DNA of 44,528 nt, taken from contig CALAML010000218.1 of the NCBI GenBank assembly GCA_937925845.1, positions 1 through 44,528 of the forward strand, given 5' to 3'. The position numbers and the translations under genes are program-made. The notes under the pieces are model-generated. The model did no database searches, was not told where the DNA came from, and saw only the letters and a list, made by a program, of their open reading frames with translations. This DNA is from an uncultured Acidimicrobiales bacterium. Lineage in GTDB: Bacteria > Actinomycetota > Acidimicrobiia > Acidimicrobiales > CALAML01. Positions 1 through 7,927 of the stretch are shown in pieces. Each line of letters begins with the position of its first letter. The first letter of the stretch is position 1.

Positions 1-843
1 TACGTCGCTGATCTCCAAAAACGCTTCGGCCGAGACCGCGACAACAACGACGGCGGCAACGACAACCCGGACGGCACACCAAACCCCTGCCGCACCAACA
101 ACAGCTTCCCCACCGGCACTCCGGTTCTTATGGCTGACGGCACCCACAAACCCATCAACCAGATCGACCCCGGCGAACAGGTGAGGGCCTACAACACCGA
201 CACCGGTGAGTGGTCCAACCGGATGGTGCTTGATCAGTGGTCACACCTCGACACCGACGAAATGGCGACCATCACCCTCACCGACGGATCAACCGTCTCA
301 GCGACTGATCATCATCTGTTCTGGGTCAACGCTCAGGGTGAATGGATCGAAGCTGAAGACCTTCAACCGGGTGATCTTCTCCTCACACCTGATGGTGTGA
401 CCGAAGTCGAATCGGTCCATCTGTGGGACACCGGTGGCACCCTCGTCTGGGAACTTGACGTAGCCATCGACGACACCTTCACCGTCTCAACCGGCACCCG
501 AGATGTGCTCGTTCACAACAGCGATGCTGGCGGATGGATCGAACTGGAGCCAGGAGACACGGTAGGAATTCCACATCGCAATACTGAGTATCTGTTCGAG
601 CCTTCGACGGACCGGCTTGTTATCGCCATTCCTGGTCATGAAGGCGGGCATCCAAGGTTGAAGGAACTGGCTGGCCTCGGCGATGGTGTGATTGTTGGCG
701 GCGAGCTCAGAACGGATGGCCTGACGTTTGACGAAACCAGTGGCCGCTACCATGAGGAATGGAGCGAAGCTATCCGGCTTCAGTTCAAGCAGCGGTTGAG
801 TGGGCTAGGTTCGCCGGTAAAACATGTCAATGAATTCTGCTAG
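1..843 (+). CDS. Polymorphic toxin C-terminus: Hint domain plus toxin domain (partial, 5' end outside window)
   Basis: The frame is open from base 1, so this is the C-terminal 280 residues of a larger protein. The Hint (intein-like autoprocessing) domain probably begins at Cys30 (nt 88-90). It continues through the GTPVLMADGT block, the SATDHHLF block with its catalytic histidine, and ends at VLVHN near nt 520; in polymorphic toxins this asparagine is where the toxin tip is released. The last ~105 residues are the probable toxin domain. Its G-H-x-x-G-H-P-R-L, GGELRTDG and SGRYHEE motifs resemble the polymorphic toxin type 43 layout (H, GEL, SGxY), but I hold that assignment loosely. The secretion and repeat part of the protein lies upstream and cannot be seen. 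The stop overlaps the next gene by 20 nt, the usual toxin-immunity arrangement. Confidence 0.8.
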   Translation, partial: YVADLQKRFGRDRDNNDGGNDNPDGTPNPCRTNNSFPTGTPVLMADGTHKPINQIDPGEQVRAYNTDTGEWSNRMVLDQWSHLDTDEMATITLTDGSTVSATDHHLFWVNAQGEWIEAEDLQPGDLLLTPDGVTEVESVHLWDTGGTLVWELDVAIDDTFTVSTGTRDVLVHNSDAGGWIELEPGDTVGIPHRNTEYLFEPSTDRLVIAIPGHEGGHPRLKELAGLGDGVIVGGELRTDGLTFDETSGRYHEEWSEAIRLQFKQRLSGLGSPVKHVNEFC

Positions 844-1396
844 CGAACATGAGGCGTCTCTGAGAGTTGCCGGAATGGTCGAGGAGACGGTGTGGGAACA
901 CGTAGAGGATCGCGACTCCCACGAAATACTTGAGGTCGCCAAGCTCTACAAAAAAACCAACAACACTTCATGGTTCGGTGTAGATCGACGGGGTGGTTGG
1001 GTCATCATCGTCGAGTCGGCTACCCGGGTTGGTGATACGTGGGCACGGATTGGTGAACTGCACTGCGTATCGTTTTCCGCCGAAGAGCGAATTTCATGGC
1101 CGCTTTTAACAATGCTTGACCAAGACCCGCCCGAACTCTACGCCGGCATCGCTCACTGGCCGCTCGTACCGCCGATCGATAGCGACGAACTCTGGGACCT
1201 CCTGCCATGGAGACAAGCGGTCCTCAGTGCGCTACGTGTCGAGCGCGGCAACTACCCCGAACGTGCGGCGAGTTGGATCGACCAGTTGGGTATCGCCAAC
1301 GAGTTTTCTGAGGAACTGCAACGAATCAGTCAAAGCGACAGTCCAAAGATTCCAACATCGCTTAAGGCCATGCTCGAACGCCTTGCCAACTCATAA
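824..1396 (+). CDS. Probable immunity protein to the upstream toxin
   Basis: This is a 190-residue acidic, tryptophan-rich cytosolic protein with no signal peptide or membrane segment. I do not recognise a family. The call is positional: the ORF starts inside the last codons of the Hint-toxin gene (20-nt overlap, implying translational coupling) and is the first gene after it. There is no clear Shine-Dalgarno before ATG 824; the second in-frame ATG at 830 is equally possible. Composition (WFGVDRRGGWVIIVES, LLPWRQAVLSAL) fits the SUKH/Imm type of compact immunity proteins in general terms only. Confidence 0.6.
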   Translation: MSMNSASEHEASLRVAGMVEETVWEHVEDRDSHEILEVAKLYKKTNNTSWFGVDRRGGWVIIVESATRVGDTWARIGELHCVSFSAEERISWPLLTMLDQDPPELYAGIAHWPLVPPIDSDELWDLLPWRQAVLSALRVERGNYPERAASWIDQLGIANEFSEELQRISQSDSPKIPTSLKAMLERLANS

Positions 1397-1666
1397 AGCG
1401 GTCGGGCGCGTCCGCGGACGCGTTTCGCGCACACTGGGTGATCTTGGTTGTCCTGACTGGCCACCATGGGTGGTTTGGCGCGTCCGCGAGGGTGAGTTCT
1501 GAGACTCGGCTCCTGACCGGGCACCGCAAGTGGTGGCCGTAAGCCCAGAAAGGGGACCGACTTGATTGCACCGGGTGAGCAAATCACGGCCTACAACACT
1601 GACACCGGCCAGTGGTCCAACCGGTCCTCTCGCACCTTGCCGTGTGAAACATCTGGTAGCACTGCA
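1397..1666 (+). other. Intergenic stretch with decayed sequence, no intact gene
   Basis: No credible ORF occurs here. A GGCGCGTCCGCG word occurs twice (near 1406 and 1479), and two imperfect ~28-bp segments starting TCCTGAC (near 1451 and 1511) look like diverged copies of each other. The segment also contains a Hint-domain fragment, annotated separately. The picture is of a recombining toxin-cassette tail. Confidence 0.45.
1565..1624 (+). pseudogene. Orphan fragment of a second Hint domain
   Basis: Read in frame, these 60 nt give IAPGEQITAYNTDTGQWSNR, which matches residues encoded at 163-222 of the intact Hint domain at 16 of 20 positions. At nucleotide level 47 of 60 bases agree by my count, with most differences at third positions. 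Flanking sequence shows no more of the domain, so this is a remnant. Displaced cassette pieces behind a polymorphic toxin locus are typical of toxin-tip exchange. Confidence 0.8.
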
Positions 1667-1729
1667 TGAAAAAGCCCGATGCTGAGATGTGAAAAAGCCC
1701 GATGCTAAGTGTTGAAAAAGCCCTATGAT
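1667..1729 (+). repeat. Three tandem copies of a 23-bp unit
   Basis: The core TGAAAAAGCCCGATGCT begins at 1667 and 1690; a diverged third copy (TGAAAAAGCCCTATGAT) begins at 1713. Spacing is exactly 23 bp. The third copy carries the TATGAT hexamer used as the -10 of the following gene, so the array may be a promoter duplication or an operator. Confidence 0.85.
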
Positions 1730-1735
1730 AACCTC
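1724..1735 (+). promoter_or_regulatory. -10 hexamer for leaderless ATPase gene
   Basis: TATGAT at 1724-1729 matches the TATAAT consensus at five of six positions and lies 6 nt before ATG 1736. No Shine-Dalgarno precedes either candidate start. This supports a leaderless transcript starting at or near ATG 1736. No good -35 is visible. Confidence 0.55.
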
Positions 1736-3007
1736 ATGGAGCTTGAGCGGGGTGCAGAACCGACCCTGATGCACCTGTTGGACAACGCCAAAGTGGTCAT
1801 TCTCGAGGGCGGTCGAGGGGTTGGCAAGACAACTCTCGCCGGGCGGGTCGCTATCACTCGCGAGTTCAACACCGTCTTCGACCTATCCGATCCGGCTGAC
1901 CGGTCCGCCCTCAATCAGGATCCGCATCGCGTACTTGCCGCCGCCAAGGGGCCGATCCTGATTGATGAAGCGCAGCTGGAGCCTGAATTGACCGTGGCGG
2001 TCAAGCGATTGGTCGACGACGAGGCTGAGCCGGGCCAGGTGCTACTCACTGGGTCCGCGAGAATTGGCCGCGGCGCCCTTGGTGGTGGCGACCCCCTTGC
2101 TGGGCGAGCTGTTCGATTGCGCCTGCATCCCTTCACCCAAGCTGAGTTGGGTGGCAAGCCGAACAGTGTGTTTGATCGATGGTGGGACGACGATCCAAAG
2201 TCATCCGTCTACCCGGAACTTGGGCTTGGAACCCTGCATGAGGTCATGACCACCGGCGGTCTTCCCGCGGTGGCGTTAGGGGTCAACAACGCATCGGCCC
2301 CGCCGCACGATATTCGGACTCGGGCTCTGTCGGCATATGTAGAGGGCGTGCTCACTGCAAACCTGGCTGGCTCCCGGGTCGATCGCAGTCGTTTACTCCG
2401 CGCCTTCCGATACCTCGCCGCCAATCCGGGACAGATTTTGAACGTCAACCGTGCCGCGTCCGATCTCTCGATGCGCGCCGAGACCGTGCAGGCGTATCTC
2501 GACCTCTGTGAGGCGAGCTTCTTGTTGGACACTGCGCCAGCACTGCGACCGAAGGCCCACCAGGTTGTCACCGCACACCCCCGCCTGTTCGTTAGTGATG
2601 TCGGACTCGCGGCTTGGGCCGCCGATACCTCGCCGGCGAAGTTGCTTCGGGATCCACGGCTGTCGGGCTCACTACTGGAGAATCTTGTGGCCAACGAGCT
2701 GGCGGCCCAGGCAGCCTGGTCAATGGTGCCGATCCAGGTGGTCCACTGGCGGGACAGCCGAAAGAAGGTGGAGGTCGACCTCGTTCTGACTCGTCCCGAT
2801 GGTTCGATGTTGGCTTTTGAAGTGAAGTCGTCCTCGTCGGTCGACCTCGGCGATGCGAAGGGCTTGATCGCTCTGGCTGAAGCGGCTGACGGACGGCTGC
2901 AGCGCAGCTTTATCGTCTACACCGGCAGAGCTGTCCAGCAGCTCGCCGAGAGGGTTTGGGCCATTCCGCTGTCCGCTCTGATGACTGCTGACGCCGCTGG
3001 CTCTTAG
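1736..3007 (+). CDS. AAA-family ATPase with DUF4143-type C-terminus
   Basis: The N-terminal P-loop ATPase core has Walker A GGRGVGKTT (about residues 25-33) and Walker B ILIDEAQ (about 75-81). A middle segment near NVNRAASDLSMRAETVQAYL looks like a winged helix. The C-terminus has the DUF4143 layout ending in a nuclease-like VEVDLVL...FEVKSSSS pattern. Such proteins are common, mobile, and of largely unknown function. I chose ATG 1736 (423 aa) because of the -10 hexamer 6 nt upstream; an in-frame GTG at 1709 would add nine residues encoded by the tandem repeat. The gene sits beside the toxin debris, consistent with accessory DNA. Confidence 0.85.
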   Translation: MELERGAEPTLMHLLDNAKVVILEGGRGVGKTTLAGRVAITREFNTVFDLSDPADRSALNQDPHRVLAAAKGPILIDEAQLEPELTVAVKRLVDDEAEPGQVLLTGSARIGRGALGGGDPLAGRAVRLRLHPFTQAELGGKPNSVFDRWWDDDPKSSVYPELGLGTLHEVMTTGGLPAVALGVNNASAPPHDIRTRALSAYVEGVLTANLAGSRVDRSRLLRAFRYLAANPGQILNVNRAASDLSMRAETVQAYLDLCEASFLLDTAPALRPKAHQVVTAHPRLFVSDVGLAAWAADTSPAKLLRDPRLSGSLLENLVANELAAQAAWSMVPIQVVHWRDSRKKVEVDLVLTRPDGSMLAFEVKSSSSVDLGDAKGLIALAEAADGRLQRSFIVYTGRAVQQLAERVWAIPLSALMTADAAGS

Positions 3008-3154
3008 CTCAAACAGTCACCACCGCGCAGGCCTCCCAGGGTCGACGACTCCCGCCTAAGAGCGTCTACCGACCAGGCACCAGCGCAAGCGAGTTGTCTG
3101 AGCTGGCGAGGGACGAGGCAAAGCGAGAAAAGTCTCACAGCGCGACATGAAGGA

Positions 3155-3181
3155 GCCCGGGAACCCTGCGGGTTCCTGGGC
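3155..3181. terminator. Hairpin between convergent genes, possible bidirectional terminator
   Basis: Arms 3155-3166 (GCCCGGGAACCC) and 3170-3181 (GGGTTCCTGGGC) pair over 12 positions with one G-T wobble and a 3-nt loop. It lies between the ends of the ATPase gene (3007) and xthA (3201). There is no long T-run, so efficiency is uncertain. Confidence 0.55.
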
Positions 3182-3200
3182 GACGACTGCCGCCTTGCGG

Positions 3201-3968
3201 CTAGAAAATAGCCATGACCGGGGCGTGGTCCGACGGCTTCGAACCCTTGCGGGCGTTGCGGTCGACCAGTACAAACTCGGCGCGGTCGGCGACCGATTCG
3301 CTGGCCAGGATCAGGTCGATGCGCATGCCCTTGTGCATATGGAACATGCCTTTGCGGTAGTCCCAATAGCTATAGAGCTTGTCGTCGTCGTAACGATCGC
3401 GAAAGACATCCCGCATTCCCCACTCCAACAGCGACTCCACCGCGGCCCGTTCCGGCGCCGTCACATGGGTGGAGCCGGCAAAGGACTTGGTGTCCCACAC
3501 ATCGCGATCATCAGGGGCCACGTTGAAATCTCCCCCCACCACCACGTCGTCGCTCGGGCTCACCTCACTGTCGATGCGTGCCCGGAGTCGCTCGAACCAG
3601 GCCAGCTTGTAGTGATAGTGCTCGTGGTCGACCTCACGACCGTTGGGCACATACACACTCGACACCCGCACCCCATCACAGGTAGCGGTCACCAGCCGGG
3701 CGTCGGGGTCCTCCTCCTCCCCATCACCAAAACCCAACACCGGATCGGCAAGACCAACCCGGCTCAAGATGGCCACCCCGTTCCACTGACCCTCGCCGTG
3801 GTGAACGCTCTCGTAACCGAGCTCGCCAAACTCGTCGGTGGGAAACGCGTCGTTACCCAGCTTGGTTTCCTGCAGGCACACCACATCGGGTCGAGCCGAC
3901 CCAAGCCAGTCGATTACCCGGGGCATACGCGCCTTGAGGGAGTTGACGTTCCACGTGGCCAAGAGCAT
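3201..3968 (-). CDS. xthA: Exodeoxyribonuclease III / AP endonuclease
   Basis: This is an endonuclease/exonuclease/phosphatase-fold enzyme that cuts abasic sites and degrades 3' ends in base excision repair. Signatures in order: ATWNVNSLKAR near the N-terminus, CLQETKL (catalytic Glu), VYVPNG, GGDFNVAPDD (Asp/Asn pair), RIDLIL and the terminal SDHAPV (catalytic Asp-His). At 255 aa it is full length. I chose ATG 3968 rather than the in-frame ATG at 3992, because exo III proteins begin just before the ATWN strand and a TACGCT -10 lies 7 nt upstream of 3968. It is divergent from kgd. Confidence 0.93.
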   Translation of the reverse strand: MLLATWNVNSLKARMPRVIDWLGSARPDVVCLQETKLGNDAFPTDEFGELGYESVHHGEGQWNGVAILSRVGLADPVLGFGDGEEEDPDARLVTATCDGVRVSSVYVPNGREVDHEHYHYKLAWFERLRARIDSEVSPSDDVVVGGDFNVAPDDRDVWDTKSFAGSTHVTAPERAAVESLLEWGMRDVFRDRYDDDKLYSYWDYRKGMFHMHKGMRIDLILASESVADRAEFVLVDRNARKGSKPSDHAPVMAIF

Positions 3969-3975
3969 GGCCCCG

Positions 3976-3981
3976 AGCGTA
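3976..3981 (-). promoter_or_regulatory. -10 hexamer of xthA (leaderless)
   Basis: On the minus strand TACGCT is followed by 7 nt and then ATG 3968. The identical hexamer with the same 7-nt spacing precedes kgd on the other strand. No convincing -35 is seen. Confidence 0.5.
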
Positions 3982-3989
3982 GTCACCGC

Positions 3990-4041
3990 CATCTGCTGTA
4001 GGCACCGTCATCTGCTGTAGGCATGCCATCTGCTGTAGGCA
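3990..4041. repeat. Triplicated 15-mer in the xthA-kgd intergenic region
   Basis: CATCTGCTGTAGGCA occurs three times without mismatch, at 3990-4004, 4009-4023 and 4027-4041 (spacing 19 and 18 bp). The first copy covers where the xthA -35 should be, so the array could be an operator or the result of slippage. Confidence 0.85.
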
Positions 4042-4162
4042 CTGTGTGACGAAAGATGTCGAAAGCAGCCGAAGGAAGCTCGCAGCGGCCAACCGACCCA
4101 CGGAACCTGAATCGTTCCACCTGCCTTTTTGGCTGATCGGGGTTAGCGGGGTGCGTTCGCAT

Positions 4163-4168
4163 TACGCT
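4163..4168 (+). promoter_or_regulatory. -10 hexamer of kgd (leaderless)
   Basis: TACGCT sits 7 nt before GTG 4176, with no Shine-Dalgarno at a useful distance. This is the same hexamer and spacing as at xthA. Confidence 0.5.
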
Positions 4169-4175
4169 CAAGGGC

Positions 4176-7100
4176 GTGAGCGATCAAGCCCAGAAAAGCC
4201 AACTCGGACCGAACGCCTGGCTCGTCGACGAGATGTATGAGCAGTACCGGGACAACCCGGAGTCGGTCAGCGAATCATGGCAGGAGTTCTTCGCCGACTA
4301 CCGGCCCGAAATCGCGGGTGCTCCACCAACGGCAGTGACCCCCGCTGCAGCTGCCGCGCCCGCACCAAGCCCGGCCCCCGCCCCTGCTGCGACTCCCGAG
4401 CCGGCCCAACCCGCCGCGGCCGCACCAACGGCACCGGCACCAGCACCCGCCCCTGCGGCTTCGGCCCCGACGCCAGCTCCCGCTCCCGCTCCGGCCGCCG
4501 CAGCTGCAACCGAAGCTGCTCCCGCGCCCCCCGAGCCCAAGCCCATCCGCGGCGCAGCGGCCCGCATCGCCGCCAACATGGAGGCCAGCCTCGAAGTTCC
4601 CACCGCCACCAGCTTCCGGCAGGTGCCAGCCAAGCTTCTTGAAGTCAACCGTTCGGTTATCAACGGCTACCTCAAGCGCACCCGAGGCGGAAAGGTCAGC
4701 TTCACCCACCTGATCGGCTACGCCGTCGTTCGGGCCATCGCCGATGAGATGCCGGCAATGAACGCCAGCTATGTGGAAGACGACGACGGCAAGCCGCAGC
4801 TGATCCGCCACAACAACGTCGGCCTGGGCCTGGCGGTGGACGTCGAGAAATCCGACGGCTCCCGCACCCTGCTGGTGCCCTGCATCAAGAACGCCGACAC
4901 CCTCGATTTCCGCGGCTTCGTCGCCGCCTACGAAGACCTGGTCCGTAAGGTCCGGGCCAACAAGCTCACCCCCGACGATTTCTCCGGGGTCACCGTCTCG
5001 CTCACCAACCCCGGCACCATCGGCACCCTGCAATCGGTTCCCCGCCTGATGCCAGGCCAGGGCCTGATCGTCGGCGTTGGCACCATCGGCTTTCCCACCG
5101 AGTTCGAAGCCTCCGACCCGGCCACCCTCGCCGACCTCGGCATCTCCAAGGTCATCACCGTCTCCTCCACCTACGACCACCGCATCATCCAGGGCGCCGA
5201 GTCGGGCATGTTCCTCAAGAAGGTGCACGAGTTGCTCCTTGGCGAAGACGACTTCTACGTCGACGCCATGTCGTCGATGGGTGTGCCCTACGAAGCGGTG
5301 CAGTGGCGCAAAGACGTACGACCGCTCGACCGCGAACGGTCGATGCTGGAGAAGCAGTCGGCAGTGAACGCGGTGGTCAACAACTACCGGGTGCGTGGCC
5401 ACCTGATCGCCGACCTCGATCCGCTCCAGCAGGAGCCCCCGTCGATGCCGGCCGAACTCGACCCGGCCACCTACGGCCTCACCATCTGGGACCTCGACCG
5501 CACCTTCCTCATGGGCGGCTACATGGGCTCGGCACCGCTCGCCGGCAACGACTCCATGGTGCTTGGTCGAGCTCTCGGCCTGTTGCGCGATGCGTACTGT
5601 CGCACCGTCGGCATCGAGTACATGCACATCCAGGATCCGGAAGAAAAGCGCTGGATCCAGGAGATGGTGGAAGGGGTCGACACCGCTCTCGAACCCGAGG
5701 AGCAGCGCCACGTCCTCGAACGACTCAACGCGGCAGAAGCCCTCGAGAAGTTCCTCGCCACCAAGTACCTGGGTCAGAAGCGCTTTGGCATCGAAGGCGC
5801 CGAAAGCGCCATCCCGCTGCTCGACGCCGTGCTGGGCTCGGCCGCCGACGAAAACCTTCAGGGCGCAGTGATCGGTATGGCCCACCGTGGCCGTCTCAAC
5901 GTGCTGGTCAACATCGTGGGTAAGCCCTACGACAAACTGTTCCGTGAGTTTGAAGGGTTCATCGACCCCGACACTGCGGTGCAGGGCTCCGGCGACGTGA
6001 AGTACCACCTCGGCCAGAAGGGCAACTTCACCAGCCGCAAGGGCAACATCATTCCGTTGGAGGTGGCGGCCAACCCGTCGCACCTCGAGGCGGTCGGACC
6101 GGTGGTGGAAGGCATGGTGCGAGCCAAGCAGGACATCATCGACGACCCCGAAGCATTCAGCGTGCTCCCGGTACTGATCCACGGCGACGCCGCATTCGCC
6201 GGCCAGGGCGTAGTGGCCGAAACCTTCAACTGCAGCCAGATCCGCGGCTATCGGGTCGGCGGCACCATCCACCTGATCATCAACAACCAACTCGGTTACA
6301 CCACCGCGCCCCATGCGGCCCGCTCCAGCCAGTACTCCACCGACGTGGCCAAGATGGTCCAGGCGCCGATCATCCATGTGAACGGCGATGACCCCGAAGC
6401 CTGTGTGCGGGTGGCCCGCCTGGCCTTCGCCTACCGCCAGCGGTTCAACAAGGACGTGGTGATCGACATGGTGTGTTACCGCCGCCATGGCCACAACGAG
6501 GGTGACGACCCGAGCTACACCCAACCGCTGATGTACCGCAAGATCGAGAACCGCCGCTCCGTGCGCAAGATCTACACCGAATCGCTGGTGAAGCGGGGCG
6601 ACATCTCGATGGAGGAAGCCGAGCAGGCTCTCGACGACTTCCAGGCCCGACTCCAAAACGCCCTCACCTCCACCCGGGAAGCGGCGATCGAGGGCGGCGT
6701 GGCCAAGGCTCCACCTCCGGCCGACGGGGTACTCCCCCACATCCAAACCTCGGTCGACAAGGCCGAACTCGACACCATCTACACAGCACTGTCGACCGTA
6801 CCCGACGGCTTCACCGTGCATCCGAAGCTGGCCCGCCAGTTCCGCCAGCGCGACCAGATGTTCGAAGCCGGCGAGGTCGACTGGGGCCTGGCCGAAGCCT
6901 TCGCCTACGGCACAATTCTGAACGGTGGAGCCGATATCCGCCTTGCTGGGCAGGACTCTCGCCGCGGCACCTTCGCCCATCGCCACGCCGCGCTCATCGA
7001 CTACCAGGACGGCTCGGAGTACCTGCCGCTGGCCCACATCAGCGAGGAGCAGGGCCGATGGTTCATCCACGACTCGCTGCTTTCGGAGTACGCGGCGATG

Positions 7101-7907
7101 GGCTTCGAATACGGCTACTCGGTGGCCAACCCCGCCGCCCTTGTGCTCTGGGAAGGCCAGTTCGGCGACTTCGTCAACGGCGCCCAGATTGTGATCGACC
7201 AGTTCCTGGTGTCGGCGGAAGACAAGTGGGACCAGTTCTCCGGACTCACCCTGCTGTTGCCCCACGGCTACGAAGGCCAGGGCCCCGAACACTCCTCCGG
7301 ACGGATGGAACGCTTCCTGCTCGCCGCCGCCGAAGACAACATGCAGATCGTCAACGCCTCGACCGCAGCCCAGTTCTTCCATCTGCTCCGCCGCCAGCAC
7401 CTCGCCGAGATCAAGCGGCCGTTGGTGGTGTTCTCGCCCAAGTCGCTGCTCCGCGACCGACGAGCCCGCAGCTCGGTCGACGAGCTCACCTCCGGCACCT
7501 TCGAGGAACTGCTCGGAGACCCGACCGGCCCCGACGCCAACGCCGTCACCCGGGTGATCTTCGCCAGTGGCAAGGTGGCCCACGAAGCCATCAGCCACCG
7601 CGACGAGCACGGCCTCACCGACGCCGTCTACCGGGTGGAACAGCTCTACCCGTGGCCCTTCGACGCAGTGGCCGAAGCTCTGGCCGCTCACCCCAACTGC
7701 AGCGAGATCATCTGGCTCCAGGAGGAGCCGGAAAACATGGGGGCGTGGAACTTCGTCAAGGGTCGCTTCTACGAAGCCCACGGCGAATCCCACCGCATCC
7801 GCCGGGTCAGCCGCCTCGAGTCCGGCAGCCCGGCCTGCGGCTCAAACCGCATCCACCTCCAAGAACAAGAAGAGCTCCTCGCCCGCGCCTTCGAAACCCA
7901 CGCCTAG
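4176..7907 (+). CDS. kgd: Multifunctional 2-oxoglutarate decarboxylase/dehydrogenase E1 with fused E2 domain (Kgd)
   Basis: This is the TCA-cycle enzyme converting 2-oxoglutarate to succinyl-CoA or succinic semialdehyde, with thiamine diphosphate as cofactor. Order of parts: an N-terminal helix (WLVDEMYEQYRDNPESV), an Ala/Pro linker (about residues 48-120), an E2 acyltransferase-like domain without lipoyl domain (about 123-360, with YDHRIIQGAESG near 335), then the E1 part (about 395-1243). E1 marks are GMAHRGRLNVL (about 567), HGDAAFAGQG (about 669), NNQLGYTT and GHNEGDDPSYTQP. The length of 1243 aa matches the mycobacterial family. The GTG start is set by the conserved N-terminal helix and the -10 hexamer 7 nt before it. 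In mycobacteria the protein is inhibited by the FHA protein GarA; an FHA protein and PknG-like kinase occur at 20624-26917 here. Confidence 0.96.
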   Translation: MSDQAQKSQLGPNAWLVDEMYEQYRDNPESVSESWQEFFADYRPEIAGAPPTAVTPAAAAAPAPSPAPAPAATPEPAQPAAAAPTAPAPAPAPAASAPTPAPAPAPAAAAATEAAPAPPEPKPIRGAAARIAANMEASLEVPTATSFRQVPAKLLEVNRSVINGYLKRTRGGKVSFTHLIGYAVVRAIADEMPAMNASYVEDDDGKPQLIRHNNVGLGLAVDVEKSDGSRTLLVPCIKNADTLDFRGFVAAYEDLVRKVRANKLTPDDFSGVTVSLTNPGTIGTLQSVPRLMPGQGLIVGVGTIGFPTEFEASDPATLADLGISKVITVSSTYDHRIIQGAESGMFLKKVHELLLGEDDFYVDAMSSMGVPYEAVQWRKDVRPLDRERSMLEKQSAVNAVVNNYRVRGHLIADLDPLQQEPPSMPAELDPATYGLTIWDLDRTFLMGGYMGSAPLAGNDSMVLGRALGLLRDAYCRTVGIEYMHIQDPEEKRWIQEMVEGVDTALEPEEQRHVLERLNAAEALEKFLATKYLGQKRFGIEGAESAIPLLDAVLGSAADENLQGAVIGMAHRGRLNVLVNIVGKPYDKLFREFEGFIDPDTAVQGSGDVKYHLGQKGNFTSRKGNIIPLEVAANPSHLEAVGPVVEGMVRAKQDIIDDPEAFSVLPVLIHGDAAFAGQGVVAETFNCSQIRGYRVGGTIHLIINNQLGYTTAPHAARSSQYSTDVAKMVQAPIIHVNGDDPEACVRVARLAFAYRQRFNKDVVIDMVCYRRHGHNEGDDPSYTQPLMYRKIENRRSVRKIYTESLVKRGDISMEEAEQALDDFQARLQNALTSTREAAIEGGVAKAPPPADGVLPHIQTSVDKAELDTIYTALSTVPDGFTVHPKLARQFRQRDQMFEAGEVDWGLAEAFAYGTILNGGADIRLAGQDSRRGTFAHRHAALIDYQDGSEYLPLAHISEEQGRWFIHDSLLSEYAAMGFEYGYSVANPAALVLWEGQFGDFVNGAQIVIDQFLVSAEDKWDQFSGLTLLLPHGYEGQGPEHSSGRMERFLLAAAEDNMQIVNASTAAQFFHLLRRQHLAEIKRPLVVFSPKSLLRDRRARSSVDELTSGTFEELLGDPTGPDANAVTRVIFASGKVAHEAISHRDEHGLTDAVYRVEQLYPWPFDAVAEALAAHPNCSEIIWLQEEPENMGAWNFVKGRFYEAHGESHRIRRVSRLESGSPACGSNRIHLQEQEELLARAFETHA

Positions 7908-7927
7908 CGATACGCCGCAAGATCGGA

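Noticed and set aside
4102..4118. GGAAC-N7-GTTCC dyad upstream of kgd, considered as a LexA (SOS) box.
   Set aside because: Actinobacterial LexA boxes have the GAAC-N4-GTTC spacing; the 7-nt spacer does not fit. It could still be an unrelated operator.
4275..7793. A stop-free minus-strand frame of over 1100 codons opposite kgd.
   Set aside because: It is the antisense shadow of a GC-rich gene. It is rich in His/Val/Gly/Leu with no domain, and the plus strand is clearly Kgd.
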